Shown here: positions 34,926 through 42,703 of the stretch, piece after piece | Numbering within the stretch: the stretch's first letter is position 1 | Layout: each line of letters begins with the position of its first letter | From: Gammaproteobacteria bacterium UBA3067 | Lineage (GTDB): Bacteria; Pseudomonadota; Gammaproteobacteria; Pseudomonadales; UBA3067 | NCBI GenBank assembly: GCA_002366835.1 | Contig: DFBZ01000139.1 | Coordinates: 1 to 45,129, forward strand | Length of the DNA stretch: 45,129 nucleotides | Direction: 5' to 3' | The notes under the pieces: generated by a model | What the model saw: the letters and a program-made list of their open reading frames with translations, nothing else | The model's database searches: none | What the model was told of the DNA's origin: nothing | Position numbers and translations under genes: made by a program

Positions 34926-35136
34926 TCTTAGTACCCTCTATAGTTTAAAATAAAAATTGGCTTGGAGAATTAACGCTTAAATCAGCCGCCGTGAAACAAG
35001 GTCAAGTAACCTTAGGGAGTGATGCTGGCTGGCCTTGTTGAGCGAAGCCGCTAAGCGGCAAAAAAACCATCCTGAAGATCAACGATAACTCCCCTACGTA
35101 CTCAGCTCTGGGTACGACAACTAGAGTAATTATCGA
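34926..35136. other. Intergenic region before the integrase relic
   Basis: No gene supported. An inverted repeat GCCGCTAAGCGGC followed by seven A (near 35047-35066) could be part of an old insertion-element end or a terminator read leftwards; nothing else is evident. Confidence 0.4.
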
Positions 35137-35368
35137 ATGAATAAAGCACAGAAAAAAGTTTGATTCACTGCGCACCCTTAATGTTAACGCATTACAACGG
35201 CAAGGCAAGGCGGATGCCAGCATTGATGCATACTCCCGCGCAGTACGTCGCATCACCGAATATTTCGACGCCAGCCCTGATCGCTTAACCCGAGAGCAAA
35301 TTAACGACTGCTTGGCCGCCCTCGTTAAAAGCTATTCTTGGGGTGCCGTAAAACTTGGCATGGTCTAA
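35137..35368 (+). pseudogene. N-terminal fragment of a tyrosine-recombinase integrase, frameshifted
   Basis: Relic of a site-specific integrase of the kind associated with IS91-like elements. ATG 35137 begins MNKAQKK and then hits a stop. With a one-base correction in the A6 run, the frame continues through FDSLRTLN, ALQRQGKADASIDAYSRAV and the SAM-like core-binding pattern REQINDCLAALVKSYSW to a stop at 35366. Intact relatives go on for more than 200 residues to the catalytic R-H-R-Y domain, which is missing here. So there is both a frameshift and loss of the 3' part. No terminal repeats could be matched. Family recognition is from recalled sequence pattern. It marks an old insertion between the MscS and DUF1275 genes. 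Confidence 0.7.
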
Positions 35369-35551
35369 TTGACTGAGACAACTTAGTTAAGCGAAATTTA
35401 ATAGCCGCTGTTCTTTATGGTGTAGTGTTAAAAAGCATAGAACAGGTTATTGTTATGCACTTCGGAGTTGAATCCGCCAACTTACCAGACATCGAAATCT
35501 ACAGTTAACAAGCGGTTGCACCGAAAATTAACTGTAAAGGAGTCCTAAATA

Positions 35552-36211
35552 TTGATCTCAAAATTACCAAAATGGGTAGAATTCGGTGCTTTTATTTTGG
35601 CGTTAGTGGCAGGTTTTGTTAATGCGATCGGCCTGCTTAGTTTTGAGCATCAATCTGTTTCTCATTTGTCGGGTACGGCTACCTTATTAGGCACCAGCTT
35701 TTTAAATGCATCCTTTCAGAGCGCCATTCACTTGCTGGGTATTTTGTTGTCATTTCTGTTCGGCTCAATCATTGCGGGGTTCTTGTTGCATGGTTCGACT
35801 TTAAAGCTCGGCAGGCACTACGATACAGCGTTATTTTTGGAGTCAGCTTTGCTGCTAATCGCGCTATGGTTTTTATCAGTGGGTTCGCCTTATGGTCAGT
35901 TTTTTTCTTCGGCTGCGTGCGGTTTGCAAAATGCGTTAGCGACAACATATAGCGGTGCCGTAATAAGAACAACGCATGTCACAGGTATATTTACAGATTT
36001 AGGTATCATGCTTGGCGAATTTATGAGGGGTGATGCGCTTGATAAGCGTAAAGCAAAACTTTTTTTAATTATTATTATCAGCTTTATATTTGGTGGTGCA
36101 TTAGGTGCTTTTCTGTATATGAAATATCAGTTTATGGCACTATTTCTTCCAATATGTATTTGCTTGTCTATTGCGGTGGTTTATCGCGTGTACTCTAAAG
36201 ATCACAGCTAA
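35552..36211 (+). CDS. DUF1275 (YoaK-like) membrane protein
   Basis: Inner-membrane protein of the DUF1275 family, function unknown. Six or so helices are predicted over 219 residues. Typical features are the opening GFVNAIGLLSFEHQSVSHLSG, with the conserved Asn and the SHLSGT motif, and the middle GLQNALATTYSGAVIRTTHVTG motif followed by TDLGIMLG. Start: TTG 35552 with AAGGAG nine bases upstream; no ATG serves. It follows the integrase relic after 183 bases and is convergent with the ArsR-rhodanese gene. It may be a transporter, but nothing in the sequence proves it. Confidence 0.88.
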   Translation: MISKLPKWVEFGAFILALVAGFVNAIGLLSFEHQSVSHLSGTATLLGTSFLNASFQSAIHLLGILLSFLFGSIIAGFLLHGSTLKLGRHYDTALFLESALLLIALWFLSVGSPYGQFFSSAACGLQNALATTYSGAVIRTTHVTGIFTDLGIMLGEFMRGDALDKRKAKLFLIIIISFIFGGALGAFLYMKYQFMALFLPICICLSIAVVYRVYSKDHS

Positions 36212-36378
36212 GGTTCGGGTATTGTCGGGCTGGTTTTCTGCTGCGCTCCAAACTTAGCGCGAACAAGCATAACTAGGCTGCTATCTCAAAAACGCACAAT
36301 GCACCGGATGGCCTAAGCAAATCTTATTGTTATCGGTCTGTCGTTTAGTCAGGCTAATGCGAATGTCGTGTTGCAGTT

Positions 36379-37074
36379 TCATTGGGCTATTTCTGCACGA
36401 TGCGGTTTCGCGTGATGGGGGTGAAGCGGCATACCGGCGGCTTGCCATTCGCAGATTCCGTCTGACAGAATTTGGACACTGTAACCTTTGGTTTTCAGTA
36501 CGTCCTGTGCAGTGGCAGACATCAAACAAAATGGCCCACGGCAATAGGCGACGATGGGGAAGTCTTTGGGTAATTCTTCAATGCGTTGTTCCAGTTCTGC
36601 CAGGGGGATGGAGCGGGCAAAGGGAAGGTGGCCGTTGAGGTATTCGTCACTGGGGCGTACATCCAATACAATGATTTCACCTCTTATGGCTTGTTGGAGT
36701 AGGTTTTGGCGATCATAGGTGGTGAGTTTGTCCCGCTTGCTACTCAGCTCCTTTAAGGCAAGAGTCAGTTCGGCCAAATGGTTTTCCGCCAGCTCTCGCA
36801 TGGTGACCCATAAGTTTGCAACGTCTTGGCCGCTCAGGCGGTAAAGCACAAACTTGCCTTCTTTACGGGTTTTTACCAAGTGGCTTTCACGCAATACTTT
36901 TAAGTGGGCGCTTGCGAGTTTGATACCAATACCCGCCTCTTGGGCAAGTTGATCGACGCTTTTTTCGCTTTGAGCAAGTAGCTCAAGCAGCTCCAAGCGT
37001 TTGGGGCTGGAGGTGGCTTTGCCGATTCGGGCCACTTGTTCAAAGAGCTGGTCTTTTTGTGTTGCTGGTTTCAT
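36379..37074 (-). CDS. ArsR-type winged-helix regulator fused to a rhodanese domain
   Basis: Transcription factor with an N-terminal ArsR/SmtB winged helix (residues ~10-105; recognition helix near GIKLASAHLKVL, wing TRKEGKFVLYRL) joined to a C-terminal rhodanese domain (~120-220) that starts EIIVLDVRPSDEYLNGHLP and has the active-site loop CRGPFC (Cys178 and Cys183). The winged-helix half contains no cysteine at all, so neither the CxC metal site of ArsR nor the dithiol switch of BigR/SqrR is present there; sensing would have to use the rhodanese cysteines, perhaps through a persulfide. The palindrome TCTAAT-N4-ATTAGA lies ten bases before the ATG and suits autoregulation. No Shine-Dalgarno sequence is seen. 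The target is probably itself and unknown sulfur genes. Confidence 0.88.
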   Translation of the reverse strand: MKPATQKDQLFEQVARIGKATSSPKRLELLELLAQSEKSVDQLAQEAGIGIKLASAHLKVLRESHLVKTRKEGKFVLYRLSGQDVANLWVTMRELAENHLAELTLALKELSSKRDKLTTYDRQNLLQQAIRGEIIVLDVRPSDEYLNGHLPFARSIPLAELEQRIEELPKDFPIVAYCRGPFCLMSATAQDVLKTKGYSVQILSDGICEWQAAGMPLHPHHAKPHRAEIAQ

Positions 37075-37083
37075 ATCTAATAA

Positions 37084-37099
37084 TCTAATGAATATTAGA
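37084..37099. promoter_or_regulatory. Palindromic operator candidate of the ArsR-rhodanese gene
   Basis: TCTAAT-GAAT-ATTAGA, a perfect 6-4-6 inverted repeat just upstream of the regulator's start, with a further TCTAAT half-site at 37076-37081. Its position over the expected promoter fits repressor autoregulation. Confidence 0.6.
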
Positions 37100-37186
37100 A
37101 TAATGTATCTTTTCGAAAAAAGGCTGTCAAGAAATCATAGGCTTGGGTGTAGGGGGGAGAGAAGACTTCCAAGGGGCACAAATGGT

Positions 37187-37330
37187 TTATGCCGCTTGGG
37201 AGTCCTCCCTTCCCTTGTGTTTTAGTTTGCCTCGTTTAAGGGCTTTCTTCTTATCCAGATAAACGGTTGAGTGGTTGTAGCTGCGCGAATGTTTGGCTAC
37301 TGGGTTGGGTGGTCGTGGGGGTTTTTTCAT
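37187..37330 (-). CDS. Small basic conserved-type protein (47 residues)
   Basis: Short minus-strand gene between the RIO kinase and ArsR-rhodanese genes. ATG 37330 has GGAA six bases upstream; the stop is at 37187. The peptide begins MKKPPRPPNPVAKHSRSYNH and continues with a YLDKKKALKRGKLKHKG core, giving a very basic protein without cysteine or membrane segment. The NPVAKH...DRKKA-x-KRG-x-KHK layout resembles short uncharacterised proteins I recall from other gammaproteobacteria, so I believe it is real, but no function is known. Its charge suggests binding to nucleic acid or ribosome; that is inference. Confidence 0.65.
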   Translation of the reverse strand: MKKPPRPPNPVAKHSRSYNHSTVYLDKKKALKRGKLKHKGREDSQAA

Positions 37331-37388
37331 ATCTTTTCCGCATTTGATTGTGGGGGGGGATGGGTATTACATAAACGTTGATATTGGA

Positions 37389-37412
37389 GGGACTATCTTG
37401 GGAGATAGTTCC
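37389..37412. other. Hairpin downstream of the RIO kinase gene
   Basis: A ten-base-pair stem (37389-37398 with 37403-37412, one G-T pair on the + strand) and a TGGG loop lie 28 bases after the RIO kinase stop and before the small basic gene. There is no T run on the kinase side, so termination is uncertain. Confidence 0.45.
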
Positions 37413-37439
37413 GTAAAATTCTTTTGATATATAGTGGGC

Positions 37440-38297
37440 TTAGTACTCGCCATCTGTGCCAAGCAGGCGCGCTTGTCTTGCTTCTTCCTCTTGCAAGGCT
37501 GCCTTTATTTCTTCCAGCACGCCGTCTACATCTGCCAGCGCGGAGTCGTCTTCAAAGTACCCGCTTAGTTCGGTTTCAGGGCTGAGTTCTCCCGCTTCGA
37601 ACAGTGCCCACATTTCCTCGGCGTAGCGAGTTGCCGCCAATGCAGGGGCATAGCGGGAGTAGTAGCGTGTCATGTTGGCGACGTCACGTGCGAACATGGC
37701 TTGTGCATTGTTGTTGGCGGCAGCATCCACAGCTTGTGGCAAGTCAATAATCACCGGGCCGTATTCATCCACCAGTACATTAAATTCAGAGAGATCCCCG
37801 TGCACAAGGCCTGCGCAGAGCATCAATTTTGCGTAGTGCATCATGGTGGCATGGTCTTCTAGGGCAAGCTCTTCCGGCATGGAAACATCATCAAGGCGTG
37901 GCGCGACATCACCTTGCTCGTCGGTGACCAGTTCCATCAGCAATACGCCGTCAACGCAGCCATAGGTGTCTGGTACGCGCACCCCGGCATCGGATAGCCG
38001 GGCTAGGGCGTTCACTTCGGCATTTTGCCAAACTTCTTCATTTTGCTTGCGACCATAGGCAGAACGCTTTTCCATCGCGCGGGCCCGACGAGAGCTGCGT
38101 ACTTTGCGGCCCTCTTGGTATTGTGCGGCTTTTTTGAAGCTACGGTTTACAACATCTTTGTAGACTTTGGCGCAGCGAGTTTTATCGCCACATCGGACAA
38201 TAAATATATCGGCTTCTTTGCCGCTCATGAGGCGGCTAAGCACTTCGTCGATAAGGCCTTCCTCTACGAGGGGTTGAAGGCGTTTTGGTACTTTCAT
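37440..38297 (-). CDS. RIO1-family serine protein kinase
   Basis: Cytoplasmic atypical protein kinase of the RIO1 family, as found in a subset of gammaproteobacteria. A glycine-poor ATP loop is followed by SGKEADIFIV and lysine in CAKVYKD (about residue 44). The catalytic loop is HGDLSEFNVLV (166-176; Asp168 as base, Asn173 for Mg2+), and the metal-binding loop is IIDLPQAV (183-190), the RIO substitute for DFG. The basic linker KVRSSRRARAMEKRSAYGR is the family's flexible loop. The acidic C-terminal tail (ALADVDGVLEEIKAALQEEEA) is probably helical. The length of 285 residues is normal. AAGGA stands four bases before the ATG. The bacterial substrate is unknown. Confidence 0.92.
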   Translation of the reverse strand: MKVPKRLQPLVEEGLIDEVLSRLMSGKEADIFIVRCGDKTRCAKVYKDVVNRSFKKAAQYQEGRKVRSSRRARAMEKRSAYGRKQNEEVWQNAEVNALARLSDAGVRVPDTYGCVDGVLLMELVTDEQGDVAPRLDDVSMPEELALEDHATMMHYAKLMLCAGLVHGDLSEFNVLVDEYGPVIIDLPQAVDAAANNNAQAMFARDVANMTRYYSRYAPALAATRYAEEMWALFEAGELSPETELSGYFEDDSALADVDGVLEEIKAALQEEEARQARLLGTDGEY

Positions 38298-38483
38298 TGT
38301 GTCCTTTTAAGTAGGAGGTGGGGGGGTGTGCGGTTGCACCCTGAGCTGGGGGATTCTAACACTCTTTAGTTGGATTTATTGCTTGAATTAACCCGAGCTA
38401 CCCTAATGCAACACTTCAGCTTTGTCTGAGGCTGTGAGAGGCGTTCTTTATGGCCGTGAGGGAGGTTTGTCTGTGAGTATGAA

Positions 38484-39017
38484 TCAAGCCTGCAAGCTTC
38501 TCCAGTTAACCTCACATTCGCCAGATTCGGTGGCGACAAAAGCTGAGTCACCTGTGACGGTGATGGAGCAGGTCATGGTGCGAGCGACAAGGTTTGCCAG
38601 CGCGCTAATGTCTTGCGAGTCAAACTGGATAACGGATGCCGATAGCATGGCAAACTTGTTTTGGTTTTGCTGCCACCATACGTCAGATTTGCTGTTAAAG
38701 CTGTAAACCTTCACTTCTTTGGCTATGCGAGTGGCTTTTTTAATGCGATCCACTGCGGGCTCACCAATATCAATCCACAAAGCCAATTGGTCATCTAGCG
38801 TGTGTAACCAGATATCGGGCTCATCGGGTTCTGAAAGCCCTTTGGTAAATATTAAGGACTCTTGTGCGTTCAGACAAAAGGCCAGCACACGCGCCATCAT
38901 GCGCTCATGGCTTTCTGAGGGGTGTTGTGCAACGGTGAGTTGCAGCGTGTCGTAATAATCCCGATTAAGATCCGACAGGCTGATGTTGAATTTATAAATG
39001 GTAGGCTTTAAAGCCAT
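38484..39017 (-). CDS. yaeQ: YaeQ family protein
   Basis: Cytoplasmic protein of the YaeQ family, a PD-(D/E)xK nuclease-like fold without proven activity. It begins ALKPTIYKFNISLSDLNRDYY, the typical opening, followed by the conserved HPSESHERMMARVLAFCL helix, the EPDIWLHTLDDQLALWIDIG segment with acidic residues at nuclease-like positions, and a C-terminal beta-rich end. The length of 177 residues fits (E. coli 181). A GGGA element lies before the ATG. It is monocistronic between the RIO kinase and dinB on the minus strand, with gaps of 186 and 135 bases. Confidence 0.93.
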   Translation of the reverse strand: MALKPTIYKFNISLSDLNRDYYDTLQLTVAQHPSESHERMMARVLAFCLNAQESLIFTKGLSEPDEPDIWLHTLDDQLALWIDIGEPAVDRIKKATRIAKEVKVYSFNSKSDVWWQQNQNKFAMLSASVIQFDSQDISALANLVARTMTCSITVTGDSAFVATESGECEVNWRSLQA

Positions 39018-39152
39018 GGTTTTTTCCCAGCACTAAAAATAGAGGGCTCGTAATGAGCGGTATCAATAAGACGATACACCCTTTCGAGTCTTGGCATAAG
39101 GGAATTATATCAGCAGTGGGGAGTTCAAAAGTGTAAGGGGGGCATTAAGGTA

Positions 39153-40253
39153 TTAAAATAAACGCAGCTGTTCGATTGTGCTTGTAGTGCTGGTGTTGAG
39201 GTTTGATACGCTCAGCCCTAATAGTCGGCAAGGTCGGTGGCCTAACTCGGTTTTAGTAAGTAACTCAGAGAGTGCTTGTGTGATGTCTGTAGCGTGGGTG
39301 ATTGCATCGGTGAATGAGATGCTTCGAGTGATCTGAGTGAAGTCACTGTACTTTACTTTGAGGGTAAGGGTTCTGGCTGTTTGGTTTTTTTGTTGTAATA
39401 AATTCATCACCCGTAACGAAAGCTCTTGGAGGTGGCTGTTGATCTCCTCTATATCCACAATGTCAGACCCAAAGGTAATTTCTTTGCCGATTGATTTGCG
39501 TTGGCGCTGATTTCGCACTGGTCGATCATCAATGCCGCGTGCTATACGGAAATAATAGCTGCCAGATTTGCCAAATTTTTCGAGCAAGGCGGGCTCCGTC
39601 CATTTGTGTAAATCAGCACCGGTATGAATGCCAAGTTGATGCATTTTTTTTTCTGTTACTTTGCCAACGCCAAAAAACTTGCGTACCGGCAGCCCAAGAA
39701 TAAATGCTTGCGCCTGTTCGGGTTTGATAACATACAAACCGCCGGGTTTATCCATATCCGAGGCTATTTTTGCAAGAAATTTATTGTATGAAACACCGGC
39801 TGAGGCAGACAAATTCAGTTCTTGATTTATTCTACCAATGATTTCTTTCGCAATAAGTGTGGCGGAGCCTTGTTGGCGCTGGCAAGCGCTGACATCCAGG
39901 TAGGCCTCATCTAAGGAAAGGGGTTCGATTAAAAGGGTGAACTCAGAAAAAATGTCATGCAGCTGTTGCGATACATCTCGGTACGCATTAAAACGAGGCG
40001 GGACGAAAATGGCCTCAGGGCAAAGACGTTTAGCGTGCGCAGAGGGCATTGCGGAGTGAATACCAAATTGCCGCGCCTCATAACTGCAGGCAGCCACGAC
40101 ACCACGGCTGTCGGGTTTGCCGCCCACAATAACAGGGTGGCCTTGCAGATCAGGCTTATCTCGTTGCTCCACGGAAGCAAAAAAGGCATCCATGTCGATA
40201 TGGATAATCTTGCGCTGGCGGGCGGGCATGGGCGCTTTTACTGGGCCGTTCAT
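39153..40253 (-). CDS. dinB: DNA polymerase IV
   Basis: Y-family translesion polymerase. The palm motifs are HIDMDAFFASVE near the N-terminus and SLDEAYLDVS, carrying the catalytic aspartates and glutamate; the fingers segment YEARQFGIHSAM and thumb helix-hairpin-helix (FFGVGKVTEKKMHQLGI) follow, then the little-finger domain with KEITFGSDI. It ends in LRLF, a clamp-binding-type tail. The length of 366 residues is slightly over E. coli (351) because of a 14-residue N-terminal stretch; ATG 40229 is an alternative start. No LexA box (CTGT-N8-ACAG) is visible upstream, and only 59 bases separate it from the K+ channel gene, so it may be read through from there. Confidence 0.95.
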   Translation of the reverse strand: MNGPVKAPMPARQRKIIHIDMDAFFASVEQRDKPDLQGHPVIVGGKPDSRGVVAACSYEARQFGIHSAMPSAHAKRLCPEAIFVPPRFNAYRDVSQQLHDIFSEFTLLIEPLSLDEAYLDVSACQRQQGSATLIAKEIIGRINQELNLSASAGVSYNKFLAKIASDMDKPGGLYVIKPEQAQAFILGLPVRKFFGVGKVTEKKMHQLGIHTGADLHKWTEPALLEKFGKSGSYYFRIARGIDDRPVRNQRQRKSIGKEITFGSDIVDIEEINSHLQELSLRVMNLLQQKNQTARTLTLKVKYSDFTQITRSISFTDAITHATDITQALSELLTKTELGHRPCRLLGLSVSNLNTSTTSTIEQLRLF

Positions 40254-40312
40254 GACGTAAGCGGAGGATTCCTATTGCGGATGATATGCCGAAGCTTACG
40301 CGCTCGCTTTTG

Positions 40313-41347
40313 TCAGTCAATAGGCGGATTGTTTTTTCTCTTTTCCAGCCGCCAATCTACTGTTTCGCCACAGTGAGGGCAGCGGTTATTGAGGGCGACT
40401 TTCATTTCTTTTTCGATATTCGTGACCACTCTGCCCGTTTCTTTTTCTATCTGTTTGTTTCGGTTGTAGTCCAGAATAATATCGGCTTCGTCTGCATTGA
40501 GGCCCAGGTTTGTACGCGTGTCTTTTAATTTTTTTTCTTCGGCTGGGGTGATGATGCCGTCCACCATGACATCTTCCACCAGTTTTTCGTAATGGGCGCG
40601 CCGCTGGCGTAATGCTTCACTGAAACCTGAGGCGAGCAGGCCTGCTGGAAGTGCGACGATGCCGATGCTGATGATGCTAATAATGGCCGCCAAGACCTTA
40701 CCCATTGCCGTAATGGGCGTTACATCTCCGTAGCCAACACCTGTCATGGTGATAACCGCCCACCACATGGCTGCGGGAATGCTACCGAATGCCTCTGGTT
40801 GGGCTTTATGCTCAGCAAGGTAGGTAAGGCTGGAGGCCATGATCACCAACATGCAGAGCACGAATAGTGCAGCACCGATGGATCGGGCTTCATCGGACAA
40901 TACCTTGAGTAGTACCGACATGGAGGAGGAGTAGCGCGTTAACTTAAACACGCGAAGCAGCCTGAGAACGCGCATAAAGCGAAGATCGACAGGGAGAAAG
41001 TAACCTAAATAAAGGGGCATTATTACGATAAGGTCGATCAAGGCCATTGGTGTAAGCATATAACGTAGACGCCCCCAGAGAGGGTGGCCGTAGCCTTTAC
41101 CGGTGTTTTCTACTGCGCTCCAGACGCGCGCAAGGTACTCAATGCTGAAAATAAGAACAGAAAATATTTCAAAATTATCGAAAAAAGCCTGGTGTGTGTT
41201 TTGCAGGGATGGCAGTGTTTCAAGAATAACGGAGATAACATTCAGTGATATTAAAGTGATTAAAAACGTGTCGATAACCCGGCTTAAGCGATCGTTTCTC
41301 TCGCCAATAGCGAGAATTTCAAATGTCCGTTTTCTTATCTCTTGCAT
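40313..41347 (-). CDS. Voltage-gated potassium channel with C-terminal CxxC tail
   Basis: Inner-membrane six-helix channel of the Kv type. S4 carries regularly spaced arginines (RFMRVLRLLRVFKLTRYS), and the pore loop contains the K+ selectivity filter TMTGVGYGDVTP between S5 and S6. The cytoplasmic tail from residue ~255 has helices RRAHYEKLVEDVMVDG and a TPAEEKKLKD segment, then EKETGRVVTNIEKEM, ending with RCPHCGETVDW, a single CxxC that could bind metal jointly in the tetramer. The length of 344 residues exceeds KvAP-like channels because of this tail. No ribosome site is evident before the ATG. It is followed by dinB after 59 bases. Confidence 0.92.
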   Translation of the reverse strand: MQEIRKRTFEILAIGERNDRLSRVIDTFLITLISLNVISVILETLPSLQNTHQAFFDNFEIFSVLIFSIEYLARVWSAVENTGKGYGHPLWGRLRYMLTPMALIDLIVIMPLYLGYFLPVDLRFMRVLRLLRVFKLTRYSSSMSVLLKVLSDEARSIGAALFVLCMLVIMASSLTYLAEHKAQPEAFGSIPAAMWWAVITMTGVGYGDVTPITAMGKVLAAIISIISIGIVALPAGLLASGFSEALRQRRAHYEKLVEDVMVDGIITPAEEKKLKDTRTNLGLNADEADIILDYNRNKQIEKETGRVVTNIEKEMKVALNNRCPHCGETVDWRLEKRKNNPPID

Positions 41348-41734
41348 AAATATGCCATGCTCGCGTCGTATTTAACCAGAAGTTGACTAAGTTTAGTCCT
41401 TAATGCAATGAAAAGGATAGCGTTGGTATTGTGTTAAGGCGCCTTTGTGACGGAATGTTTATCCAGCAATTGTTTTCGTCCAGATCCAAAGGCTTATCTC
41501 GAGCGCTTCTGAAACCGATTTATTTCATCGATCTATTTTTTTCTTGTCGACATCGATTGTTTTTGATATGAGTAAAGAGCGAGAAAGGATGTTTGATAAT
41601 AATTAATTCTGACGATATCTATTACCCTCCTGCAGTATCTTTAATAACTGATTAATACGTCTATTGATGCCAGATTTCTAAAAAATTTTTCTACTATTCT
41701 ATTTATTTTAAGTGCCCTGAAAAAAACAATAAGC
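41348..41734. other. AT-rich gene-poor region
   Basis: No supported gene. Open stretches are short and without ribosome sites. The frame of the interrupted ORF that follows is open back to about 41648 without a good start, so its original start may lie here. Confidence 0.4.
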
Positions 41735-42037
41735 ATGGGTTTTGCGAAACTATTTGACTTGGATGACACCGTTTTTATTGGTAACGAAAGCCTTGTTAAG
41801 TACGATAAAGTTAAGTAAGAGTTGGTTCGTGATGCTGATGCTTGTCTTATTATCTCAGAAAAAAGTGAGCCAGATTTATTATTGAGATAGATCACCGAAA
41901 AGACACGATTTGTCGGTTATATACAAAAATATAAAACGGAATCCGCCATATTGCGCAATGTATTTAACCCTGAAGAAGTTTGGTTTAATGTCGATGATTT
42001 TCTGAAATATATCGGTTGTATCACTGCCAGTTTGTAG
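41735..42037 (+). pseudogene. Interrupted reading frame with two in-frame stops
   Basis: From ATG 41735 one frame reads 27 codons, TAA (41816), 23 codons, TAG (41888), 48 codons and TAG (42035), with no frameshift needed. The pieces read like one globular protein: MGFAKLFDLDDTVFIGNE, then ELVRDADACLIISEKSEPDLLL, then RFVGYIQKYKTESAILRNVF and EEVWFNVDDFLKYIG. FDLDDT resembles motif I (DxDxT) of HAD-type phosphatases, but the other HAD motifs are not clear. I do not recognise the family. Most likely it is a recently decayed gene inherited in a gene-poor, AT-rich stretch; recoding of the stops is a remote alternative. Confidence 0.5.
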
Positions 42038-42206
42038 TCGGGTTGGGGTATGCATTTCGATGAAAGGGTGAGGCTGCTTCAGCCACCGAGGTAGATCGCA
42101 CTATCAGTAATTATCCTAGAAGCCTCGGTTGGGTGTGAAAAAGATGTGCAGGATATTGCCGTGTATAGGAAATTTTCAAGATTCGTGTTCATCTTATTGG
42201 GCGTAA

Positions 42207-42603
42207 GCGCCGTATACGGCTGGAGAAGAGATCTTTTTAAAATTTTCCAAGTGCGGCAAGAGCTCGCCTAAAAGCGCCTACTTCCGGCGTGCAGAATTTC
42301 GTACTCCAACTGCGGTTTCTATGATTATCCCAATTGAAAGGCAGGAGCTAAAATATCACGAGTTGTATCAATGTTTGTCTAGCCAGCTACACACCGTGTG
42401 CGGTACCCATTTTTGATCGAATGAAAACCAAGTTTGATACCACTGATTCATTTAAATATAAGAAGGTGGGCTTAATAAAAGACGGCCATATTCCGACAGC
42501 AAATGAAGAACCAATATTTGTAGCATTGCCGAAAACAAAAACTTATGCTCCCCTCACAAAGAATCTTGAGAAAAGAGTTAATTCAGGAAAGTATCGTTTT
42601 TAA
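42207..42603 (+). pseudogene. Possible frameshifted small gene ending in a 60-codon frame
   Basis: A frame open from 42207 to TGA 42414 contains ATG 42321 (MIIPIERQELKYHELYQCLS) and, after a shift in the T5 run at about 42410-42414, continues in the frame of ATG 42421 (MKTKFDTTDSFKYKKVGLIK) to 42603, a 60-codon Lys-rich end. The two halves may be one broken gene, or the 60-residue part may be a free small protein. No ribosome site stands before 42421 and I recognise neither part. A separate open stretch at 42095-42271 in another frame lacks an ATG. All of this is weak evidence. Confidence 0.3.
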
Positions 42604-42654
42604 AAAAATAAGAAAGAAAGGGGGCGTTTGAAAAGAAGAGTTATTTTCTGCTGT

Positions 42655-42690
42655 AAAACTAGCTTGGGCCGATTACATCAGCCCAAGCTA
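42655..42690 (-). terminator. Rho-independent terminator of the SDR gene
   Basis: A perfect ten-base stem (42660-42669 with 42681-42690) encloses an 11-base loop; read on the minus strand it is followed by GTTTTAC. It begins 14 bases after the SDR stop. Confidence 0.75.
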
Positions 42691-42703
42691 TTTATAGAAG
42701 CAC

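Noticed and set aside
35445..35530. attC-like pieces (GTTATGC and TTAACAAGCGG) suggesting an integron cassette boundary
   Set aside because: The order and spacing do not form a folded attC site and no integron integrase or further cassettes are present.
42071..42136. Inverted repeat CCACCGAGG / CCTCGGTTGG as a small RNA
   Set aside because: About 35 bases of unpaired loop, no promoter or T tract nearby; too weak to call an RNA gene.
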